In this document: piece after piece, positions 32,809 to 40,530 of the stretch
How the letters are laid out: every line of letters begins with the position of its first letter
Position numbering within the stretch: position 1 is the stretch's first letter
Origin: Pseudoneurospora amorphoporcata
Taxonomy: Eukaryota; Ascomycota; Sordariomycetes; Sordariales; Sordariaceae
Assembly: GCA_033297205.1 (NCBI GenBank)
Contig: MU859168.1
Coordinates: forward strand, 1 to 64,000
DNA length: 64,000 nt
Reading direction: 5' to 3'
The notes under the pieces: model-generated
Seen by the model: only the letters and a program-made list of their open reading frames with translations
What the model was told of the DNA's origin: nothing
The model's database searches: none
Program-made: the position numbers and the translations under genes

Positions 32809-34164
32809 TCAAAATTCCCCCCTCACCAAATCAACAGTAGCACAATGAAACGACCCTCCCAAGCTGTTCACATGTCTAAACGGCAACCTGACAACCTCCA
32901 TCCCAAACTCCTCCTCCAACCACCTCGCAAACCTCTCCTGCCTCTCCTCCACCACGATAGTCGTCTCATTCACACTCAGCGCATTGAGAACCAACCACTT
33001 GGAGCACATGTACATCGGCGGTCCATCCTCTTCTTCTTCTTCCTCCTCAGGATTCCACGGCAACGGTCTCAACTCCCAGTCCCTAAAAACCTCGTGCCGT
33101 CGCAGTTCCTCCTCCGTGACGCGCAAAGGGCAGTATATCAACGTTCCGTGGCGCAACGGGAGGATGGTAGCGTCTATATGCATGGCGTGGTCGTCGGTGG
33201 TGTTTAGGAGCTCAACGGTGTAAGGCGAGGGCAGCACGGCACGGAGATAATCGACGCCTTTGGGGTTGGTAACGTGGGAAAGCTGGCCGATGAGGACGGT
33301 GCCGAAGCGCATGAAGTCTGCGCAGTCGAAGGCCGGGCGAGTGTTGTTGATTGCCCATTTTTTTCTGACAACGACACCATTTTCTGCACATGGCCCGTGG
33401 TCTATATTCCCATCCACATCGACATCTTGATCCTCACCATTCTCATCCTCATCCAAAAGCCCATCATAAATCGTATCCCTACCCAGAATCTTGGGCGCTC
33501 TACAAATCCTCACATTTACATCCTCCTCCCCTGCCCCTTCCCCTTCCTTCTCTTCCTTTTCCTTTTCCTTTTCCTTCTCCTTGACCTCCCTCACAACTTG
33601 AACTTGAATCTCCTCCAACACCCCCCCAAACGCAAGGTCCACCTCCTCCCGTCGACACCCCCACGCAAAACACGCCTCCACCACCGTCCTCCCCACTACC
33701 ATCAGTCCATCCCTCGGCATCGCACCCGTGTACCCATTCGCCTCATTATCCCAATCCACTTCCCTAGGCCTGTACACCTTGATCCCGAACTTCTCCGTCA
33801 TCACCCTCGCGAAGTTGTCGAGCTCTTCATCGGCTTTGGCGACGATGGAGGCGGGAAAGCGGTGGTGGGGGTAAAAGAGGTGGTGGTGGGGAGAAGGCAT
33901 GGTTGCGCGGATCATGTGCGGTGGTTCGGAGGGGAAGAGGGAGTGACTGGCGCGGCCGATGAGGAGGGTGTGGAGCGGGGACCATTCGTTGGAGGCTGAG
34001 ATGGTGGGGCTGTTACCTCTATAGGAGGAGGAGGGGGGGAAAGTGATTGTGGTGGTGATGCTGGTGGTGGTCGGTTTGTCCTTTGGAATCGGAGCGGCGG
34101 TGTCGTCCTTCACAGACATGTTGTTGGGGGGTGTTGGGTCTTCAAGTTCTTTGACAAGGACCAT
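32809..34164 (-). CDS. Amidinotransferase (StrB / glycine amidinotransferase-like)
   Basis: Intronless, 451 aa, start context acaaagATGg; a second in-frame ATG lies 15 codons on. After a Thr/Ser-rich N-terminus the amidinotransferase core begins at NEWSPLHTLLIGRA. Catalytic motifs of the family are all present: FDCADFMRFG (Asp of the FDxADF motif), MHIDAT (catalytic His) and, 11 residues from the end, GGSFHCAT with the nucleophile Cys441. The family moves an amidino group from arginine to an amine, as in creatine (AGAT) or streptomycin (StrB1) synthesis. A Glu/Lys low-complexity loop coded by TTCCTT repeats (about 33540-33580) and a second Glu run near 33040 are insertions compared with the bacterial enzymes. 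No signal peptide is evident. Its acceptor substrate is unknown. It lies inside the inferred inverted segment. Confidence 0.87.
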   Translation of the reverse strand: MVLVKELEDPTPPNNMSVKDDTAAPIPKDKPTTTSITTTITFPPSSSYRGNSPTISASNEWSPLHTLLIGRASHSLFPSEPPHMIRATMPSPHHHLFYPHHRFPASIVAKADEELDNFARVMTEKFGIKVYRPREVDWDNEANGYTGAMPRDGLMVVGRTVVEACFAWGCRREEVDLAFGGVLEEIQVQVVREVKEKEKEKEKEEKEGEGAGEEDVNVRICRAPKILGRDTIYDGLLDEDENGEDQDVDVDGNIDHGPCAENGVVVRKKWAINNTRPAFDCADFMRFGTVLIGQLSHVTNPKGVDYLRAVLPSPYTVELLNTTDDHAMHIDATILPLRHGTLIYCPLRVTEEELRRHEVFRDWELRPLPWNPEEEEEEEDGPPMYMCSKWLVLNALSVNETTIVVEERQERFARWLEEEFGMEVVRLPFRHVNSLGGSFHCATVDLVRGEF

Positions 34165-34202
34165 CTTTGTGAGCGTTCGTCGTGCTGACTGCTGAGTGAG
34201 TC

Positions 34203-34203
<1 letters not shown>

Positions 34204-34242
<39 letters not shown>
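34204..34242. repeat. (GT)n dinucleotide microsatellite
   Basis: About 19 uninterrupted GT units, 40-80 bases upstream of the amidinotransferase start codon, so probably in its promoter or leader. Confidence 0.95.
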
Positions 34243-34245
<3 letters not shown>

Positions 34246-35356
34246 TTGGTTCCTGCATGAATAGGTAAGGTAGGTATGGATGGATGGAGGCGGAGAGTCA
34301 GATAGATGTAAGAAGTGTCGTGTACCTACGGGACCAGACTTTTCCCTTTTGCTGGTCTTGCGGGCGACTTTTTAAGTCGGAAGGGCCCATCATGCTCAAA
34401 CAACTGGCCTGATCTCGTGAGGAGGGATTCCGTGCTTCATCAACACGAAAGCTGCTCGATGCTTTCCGAACGAACGGAACGCCATTTTCGTTGTCCACGT
34501 CGTCATCCCCCCCCCCGCACCCCCCAAATCCAGTCGGGCTCGTGTACACGGTACCATCTCGGACTCCAGTCACCTCAGCTCGCTCGTCTCTGGCAAAAGA
34601 CTACATAGGTACACCAAGCAGCCAGCCAACCTATCAGTCTACGTAGTCTAGTCCACAAACACAGACAGCGTTCAATCAAGCTCTTCCCCCCCCATCCCAT
34701 TGAAGTGGAAATGAAATCAACAAAAAGAGCGGAATGCCGGTGCGGCCGCCCAGTAAAAGGCTGGGCTGACTGCCTGACTGACGTCGTACAAACTCCTAAC
34801 CCACTAACTATCCTCCTCAGACACTAAGAATTTGGTAATGGAAATGCTGTAGACCTGTCGCCGGGGGATACCATCGAGTAATATGTCTTACCGGACGCGG
34901 ACGGACGGAGAACATGAAACTCTGGGGATCCAAGTCTGTCTGCACATGCTCGGTCGGAATGACGTTACGGGAATAATGTATGTACCCTGCACTGCATTTG
35001 CTTGCGTCCAGTCGCCCGCCATCTTTACTTTTCTTTAAAAAGGGGGGAGGCAAGGATGGGATGGGATGGGGTGGGGGTGATGCTCGAAAATGTTTTTTTT
35101 CCGATCTTTTTTTCCGATCATTGTCTCACCTCGCGAGCGGGTCGATCCGATCCGATCCTGTCATTCATTCATTCATTCATTCGGCTTTCGGATGGATGCA
35201 AGGTGGAGTGGAAGCAAGCCCACAACACTTTTTCACGAGCGCCTCAACTTGTTCGGGAACATGAAGCCCGAAGCAGGTACATGTATACCTACCTTATATT
35301 TGCGGGGAATGCTTCTATGCCATCTATCTATCTATCTATCTATCTGTTGTGGGACG

Positions 35357-35389
35357 TTGGTTGGTTGGTTGGTTGGTTGGTTGGTTGGT
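35357..35389. repeat. (GGTT)n tetranucleotide microsatellite
   Basis: Eight copies, close behind an (ATCT)6 tract at 35322-35345; both lie in the gene-free stretch. Confidence 0.9.
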
Positions 35390-35846
35390 CTTTGTTTTCA
35401 TGTTGCTGCTCTCGACTTCCATGTCAGAAGATTGGACTGGACGGGACTGTAATGGAACTTTGAGATTTCTTTTTTGCGTTGAGCTCAATTCCTCCTATCA
35501 CTGATGGATGGATGGACTCTGGTTGTCCAATGTATTTTTTTTTTTCCAACATTGTACGACAATTCCTATAGCGGGTAGTTTTGCGACGGTTTTTTTTTTT
35601 TTTTTTTTTTTTCCCAAGGTATCGTAAGGTAGCCAAAGGGGTTCCATGTAGAGGTAGAAACGACTAACTTCAGGTCCTTCCTCGTTTACAGATATCTCTC
35701 TCATACCAGGATTTCGTTTAGTCCAAACACACCAACCAATACGCTCCGGCACTTCCGTTCCAGTCCATTGCCATTCCAGTCTTGAATCCCACAGAGCTTG
35801 GTTTTGATCCATCCGTCCCAGCCACCAACCAACACATGGCCCTACC

Positions 35847-36687
35847 TCATTCTTCCATGTTTCCATAGTTCCTCCACCCTCCCTGTGCAGCAGTCTTGAA
35901 AGCATAAACAGTCGTACACCCAATCTGGATCCACGCATCCACCGCTCCATACGAGAAATTGACACTCTCCGTCGGCAACGCCCGGCATCTACAAGGCTTG
36001 GTGATGGTGCTGGTAGTCGTGAACTGCGGGACGCAGCAAGACTTGCATGCTGTGGCCGTGGCCGTGACGGTGGGGCATTGGGCGGCGGGGGCAGAAGAGC
36101 AAGCGCCGGTTTTGGTGGTGGTGGTGATGGAGACGGAGGTAATGGTTGCTGTTGCTGTTGCTGTTGTTGTTGCTGTTGCGGTGGTGGTGGTGGGCTTGAC
36201 GATGGTGGTGCGGATGGTGGAGGTGCGGGTTGTGGTTTGGGTGGTGGTTTTGGTGTTAATGTCGGTGACGGTGACGGTGATGGGAGCCTCGGTGGTGGTG
36301 ATGATGGAGATGGGCGCAGTTATGGTGCCGGTGACGGGGACGGAGACGGTGTAAGTCGAGATGACGGTGGCGGTGACTTGCTGGATGTAGGACTCGGCGG
36401 TGGTGCTGATGCTTGTGCTTATCTGAGTCGCCGTGGAGGTCTCCGTCTGAGTCTTAGTCTCGGTGATGGTGTCGTATTCCGTCTTGGTGACGGTGCGGGT
36501 CACGGGGGGAGTGCCTCCCGGGTTGGCGGTGGTGCGCCGAGTGGTGGTGGTGATGCTGGAAGGTTGGAGCGTGATCTGGCCGAGAGCGGAGCTGGGGTGT
36601 GTTAGTGTTGATGGCAAGGAGAAGGGAAAGAAAAAAAAGAACTCACCTCGCCCCCGCGAGCAACAGGACTGCGATTTTCTGGACCAT
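35847..36687 (-). CDS. Secreted Ser/Thr-rich protein with a Cys-rich C-terminal part
   Basis: Two exons, 36687-36647 and 36591-35847, joined across a 55-nt intron (donor GTGAGT, acceptor CAG); 261 aa. The intron interrupts a clear signal peptide, MVQKIAVLLLAGA followed by SSALGQ, with likely cleavage after Ala16. Residues 20-180 are almost wholly Thr, Val, Ser and Ile in repeated TVTxT and TTT units, a pattern usual for heavily O-mannosylated wall or surface proteins. The last 80 residues carry about eight cysteines (CSSAPAAQC, CKSCC, CRC and a late IGC), which suggests a small disulphide-bonded domain. No GPI signal is seen at the end. I do not recognise a named family. The long minus-strand frame starting at 36803 reads through the intron and is not the gene. 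Confidence 0.75.
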
Positions 36688-37985
36688 CTTGACGGGATCG
36701 ACTGGGGATAGGCTGAGATGGAAGATAAGTGAGTTACTCGGCCTATCTCCAGGGATACCGTCCAGTTTCCTCCCTGCAAAGCGACATGAGCTGTTCTCTT
36801 CATTGATGCGGGATTTCCTGCGACAAGCCTGCCACGGGCGCGTCGACGCTTTCAATGGCCGGTGCCACAGGTACCTTAGTCTGCGTCAAGCAGTCTAGAA
36901 ACGACCGGCAGCCAACTCGTCCGGTCTTCTCTCTGCACGATAGTCATCCATCATCAACAGGTCCCTGTCCGATGCGGTCCGTTCAGCATCGCAAGTAAGC
37001 TGGAGATAGCCACCCGCTAAGATCCCTTCGTGCCTAAGGTCCCTATATTGCCAGTTAAATCACGGAGTATTCCATCACGTACCAAAGAACAGGGAAAGCC
37101 AAGAGGTCTCGACCTTTGACTTTTTGTATGGATTCCGTTGTGGTCCTTGGTGTTGTGCGGTGGTGAAGGAAGCTGAGTTATAAGGCAAGCCAATCAGCTC
37201 ACACGTGCAAATTGCCTCGTGATTGCCGAATAGATTGGTGTTGCACTTCTGACTGCACTAGCTGTCAACGTTGTTCCGTGGACGGCCTTTCGATGCTACC
37301 AGACGACGGTTTGGGGATCGCGGATCCAGGTTCCATTTCCATGGACGGCACGCTACCTATAGACTAAATAGCAGCTCCGAGTCCGTTGACGGAGGCAGGA
37401 AAAGGATGCACTGATCTACCCAAACAGTACATGGTGACTCGGCGATGACCCTATATCTGGGGTATGTAGGACTGGTTCGCCAGGTGAACCGGGTTCTCTC
37501 TCCAGGACACGCACGCTATGGGTTCCGCATTTCGATGATTCCAGGAAGACGACGAGATGCAAAGCCAATTCAATATCACGTCCGGTGCCCTGGTTACGAA
37601 CATCAAAGCAGTCCTTGCAAAGAGACCTCCCGATGGCTCCTGGTGTTAGCTTGTATGTCCATGGCTCGTAGCGGACAGCATGTCTTCTTTGATCTGGCTG
37701 GGAGTATCGTCTTCCGCGGCCTATCTCGTTGCTATTTCCATTCTTTCTCTTCGGTGGCCGTATCCGAACATGCCATAGAGCGCCCTGGACCTGTCCCTGA
37801 CGACCGGATCTGGCGCGGAGTTGGCCACAAGCTATCAAGTGGAAGGTCCTGCTGCCTGTCAGTGACACACTCAAAAGGGAACTCCAGGGAGGCTCCAACC
37901 CCCGGACCATGACGATCAGTCAACCCCCATCCAAACATGCCACCACCCCCATCTCACCACTCCCCAACATAGCTCCCGCCCCATC
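36688..37985. other. Gene-free stretch upstream of the secreted protein gene
   Basis: 1.3 kb between the start of the secreted protein gene and the stop codon of the C-terminal relic. Two overlapping frames around 37416-37912 (164 and 155 codons on opposite strands) have no family character. I see no repeats. Confidence 0.5.
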
Positions 37986-38815
37986 TCAAAGCTTGGCCCT
38001 CCCACCTTGCAACTCCCTCCACTCCCTCTGCCCAAACTCGACATATCTCCCCTTCTCCGCATCCAACCAATACAGCCTATCCCCCTCCTTACCTACGACC
38101 AGTCCCGGATCAACCCCTTGCTGCCTCAACACATGTTTCTGCTGCTTCATCGTCCCCGTCGTCTGCCCCCCTACCTCCTTCATAACCCTCAAAAACAGCG
38201 GCACCGCATACTTGGGCAGCGTTTTCTTTGCATGCCTCGCCAGACTTTCCAACACCTCTTTACTCACCTCGCCCCCCTCAAGTCCCTCCTTGGAGGAAAG
38301 AGAAACCGCCGCACACCCGGCCCTCCCATCATGACCAGGCAGCTGCACCCCATAAACATTTGCTTCCTATGTGAACAGCGGGATGCATCCCCACAGCCTG
38401 CGAGACCTCCGCCGTCGAGACGTTTTCCGACTTCCACCGGAACGTGTCTCCAATCCTAGGTATCACTGAAATAGAGTTTTCGGTCCGAGTCCCAGTAGAC
38501 GATATCGCCTCGTGCGGAACCAGGCGTCGCCCTTGTTGAACACGTCCCGCAGGATTTTTCGACTTGGTGCCTTTTTCGTTGCCAACCTAAAGTAGCCCTG
38601 GAAGCGCGACTTGATGTCTTTGGGTGGTTTATAAAGCGACGAGGAACTCGCCTGGTTCGTTGTTGGTGCGGGTTGTGCGTTTGCAGAAGAAACCCGCTGG
38701 TGGTTGGGTCGCGCCTGGGCTGGTCGGTCTCGTTGTGGTCGATGCGGACGGCGGCCGAGAGAAGGTTGGTGAAAAAGTGTGACAGGATTGATGCCGAAAC
38801 GGCCGATGGCGCGCC
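37986..38815 (-). pseudogene. C-terminal part of the decayed FAT1/FATP-type acyl-CoA synthetase gene
   Basis: Read on the minus strand, this fragment continues the protein where the plus-strand relic at 30540-32056 ends. It begins with RAIGRFG at about 38813 and runs through AAVRIDHN, GFCKR..NEPGE, PPKDIKSRFQGYF, KILRDVFNKGDAWFRT, GDIVYWDSDRKLYF, IGDTFRWKSENVSTAEVSQAV, GMHPAV and finally an intact last stretch of 120 codons (38348-37986) with QLPGHDGRAGCAAV, LPKYAVPLFLRV, TGTMKQQKHVLR and the usual short GRAKL end. At least four frameshifts separate these blocks, for example after AWFRT (near 38510) and before YGVQLPG (near 38365). The fragment cannot code a working enzyme because the AMP-binding half is missing. 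Confidence 0.85.
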
Positions 38816-39444
38816 CAGATTGCAAAGATGAGGGGGTTGTGTTGAGGCAGTAGGAGGAAGACGAGCTGGGTATCAACGAGGGATGGAACTTGGCGTTTGG
38901 CTGATGTGGAGGTCTGGAGGACGTCAGGAGCGTGCTTGGTAGCATGTTGCTATTGCGTGGGGGATTTTGCTCTCCTGGTGCAAATGAGATGGACAGTTGA
39001 TGGCCGATGTTATTAATGAGAGCGAGTCCTCTGGCTCAAAGGGTTATGTCGGCGCTGATTGTCAGGAGAACCCATTTCTTCAGTCAATAAAGTTGTCCAG
39101 ACCGAGATGTGATGTTGGCGACATACCTCGTTCCATTCCCCGTTTTTCCAATCTCACACGGACGCGGTTGGTGCAGTTACAACGCAGATAAGTGTCATCA
39201 AACGGCGGCAACCCTATGAAGCGTCAACCTCCATCAACAAGCATGACAAGTCAGTTCCTTCGTGTCCATGCTCGATAGCACTTTCCCATGGTCGTGAAGC
39301 CCATATAAGGAGCCTCTATACGTCCCTTCCCTGCTACTCTCGGACATGACACCGCATCGCATTGCAACCACTTTGACTTCCACTTCCGTTTCCACTTTGC
39401 CAAACCCACAACACAATACCACCACAACACTCAAACGCGTCAAA
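38816..39444. other. Right flank of the relic and promoter of the repeat-protein gene
   Basis: 630 bases. The part up to about 39250 shows no coding signal. A TATA-like element lies at 39304, followed by a pyrimidine/adenine-rich leader to the ATG at 39445. Confidence 0.55.
39304..39310 (+). promoter_or_regulatory. TATA-like element of the proline-rich repeat protein gene
   Basis: TATAAGG, about 140 bases before the start codon at 39445 and about 35 before a pyrimidine-rich CTTCCCTGCTACTCTC stretch that would suit a transcription start. Confidence 0.4.
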
Positions 39445-39705
39445 ATGATGTTCAACATGCCCATCCCCACTACTTTCGGCGAGCCCATCCCCACAGTCCC
39501 GAGCAAGCCCATTCCCACCGTACCCAGCAAGCCCGTTCCCAACAAGCCCGGTAATGGTAACAAGCCCGAGGAGTACGACTTTGTCCCCTTCCATACCTTG
39601 GGCGAGCCCATTCCCACAGTCCCGAGCAAGCCCATTCCTACCGTTCCCAGCAAGCCGGTTCCTACCAAGCCTACGGATGAGGATACGGATCTTGAGGATG
39701 AGTAG
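39445..39705 (+). CDS. Small proline-rich repeat protein
   Basis: 86 aa from the ATG at 39445 (context caaaATGatg); an in-frame ATG at 39346 would add 33 Thr-rich residues but lies close to the expected transcription start. The protein consists mainly of two near-identical blocks of 24 residues made of EPIPTVPSKP and KPIPTVPSKPVP units, separated by an acidic spacer (PEEYDFVPFHTL), and ends in an acidic tail (TDEDTDLEDE). Third-position differences between the blocks show an internal duplication kept at protein level. There is no signal peptide, no membrane segment and no Lys-Arg processing site between repeats. I know no family; a structural or linker-type protein, or a peptide precursor of unusual type, are possibilities. 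Confidence 0.55.
   Translation: MMFNMPIPTTFGEPIPTVPSKPIPTVPSKPVPNKPGNGNKPEEYDFVPFHTLGEPIPTVPSKPIPTVPSKPVPTKPTDEDTDLEDE
39478..39672 (+). repeat. Duplicated 72-bp coding block
   Basis: Two direct copies, 39478-39549 and 39601-39672, inside the small proline-rich gene, themselves composed of shorter KPxPTVPS-type units. Confidence 0.85.
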
Positions 39706-40044
39706 ATGCCTAGGTACTAAGTGAGGAGGGGTGGAGGTGTCTACCTTGAGCTATGGGATTGGGTTGGAGCACCAGGGGGTAAAAGGATGGCAAGAAGAGG
39801 AGGTTAGAATGAAGGAAGGAAGGGAAGGAATAAGAAAGCGAGGAAGACAGGGCGGATGGATAGAGACAAATGCTTCACTGATGGAATACAACAACTGCCC
39901 CTAGACTGCCCATCTCGGGAGTCGGGAACGTCTGGGTGTTGGAACGATGGAATGGAATACCTGGAGGAGAGCAAAGACTTGAAAGGGCATTGATTTTTGA
40001 GAGAGAGCGACTTGATTTGAGTGCGAGAGAAATAGCAAAGTCGG
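39706..40044. other. Spacer between the repeat-protein gene and the UstYa-like fragment
   Basis: 340 bases of purine-rich, 3' untranslated-type sequence with GAAGG words; no gene seen. Confidence 0.55.
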
Positions 40045-40052
40045 TATATAAA
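40045..40052 (+). promoter_or_regulatory. TATA box of the UstYa-like gene fragment
   Basis: TATATAAA. It lies only 6 bases before the ATG at 40058 but about 65 bases before the ATG at 40114, which argues that the original start codon was the latter. Confidence 0.45.
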
Positions 40053-40113
40053 CAATCATGATCATCATCAATGGGAAGTTGCTCTGTTGCCAAGCAACTC
40101 CCCATCAAGCACC

Positions 40114-40530
40114 ATGGCTTGGAAAAGCCCATCAAACAGACGAAGAAGACAGCAATTCTTTGGGAGAATCACCAACAAGTAACGGCTCATCAATATGGCT
40201 CTGGCTTTCTCTAGCCTTGAACGCGACACTTGTCGGCGTGTTGGCAATCGGTTGGTTCCACGAGGTATCAACTGAATGCTCTTCCTTCTCATCCACATTG
40301 TCCTTGACTGACATGATCTCATACGAGACTGTCGTCTTCCACAGCGGCCCAGAATACACCTCGATAAGACCGAATACCAAGGGTCATCAGACGAGGTCAA
40401 CGCTGAATGGGAAGCCTTGTATAACAAACAGTAAGAGGATTTCCACTGCCTCCATACCCTCCGCATACCCCAGCCCTATCCACCTGTCCCATGCCAGCAG
40501 ACGTCGTCAGTCAATGTGTGTGGATGAGGT
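40114..40530 (+). pseudogene. UstYa-like (DUF3328) gene fragment, frame-disrupted
   Basis: UstYa-like proteins are oxidase-type enzymes of fungal secondary metabolism, known from cyclic ribosomal peptides such as ustiloxin. The fragment shows the family start in the frame of ATG 40114 (MAWKSPSN), then in a second frame an acidic stretch (TDEEDSNSLGE), one membrane span (SIWLWLSLALNATLVGVLAI) and SYETVVFHSG. In a third frame it shows the diagnostic KTEYQGSSDEVNAEWEALYNKQ-type segment (to 40430; given here in two parts, KTEYQGSSDEV and NAEWEALYN), followed by a fitting GTAAGA donor. So at least two frame changes separate parts that belong together. The two histidine motifs of the family (HxxHC) are not found downstream. 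I conclude that this is a broken N-terminal fragment. Confidence 0.65.

Larger units (their letters stand above)
34165..35846. other. Repeat-rich gene-free stretch
   Basis: 1.7 kb with no supported gene. The part next to the amidinotransferase start must be its promoter. Simple repeats: (GT)n, (ATTC)n at about 35160-35181, (ATCT)n at about 35322-35345, (GGTT)n at about 35357-35389 and a 23-T run at about 35590-35612. Confidence 0.6.

Noticed and set aside
37416..37912. Overlapping frames of about 160 codons on both strands
   Set aside because: Neither has domain character, and both lie in spacer between two minus-strand features.
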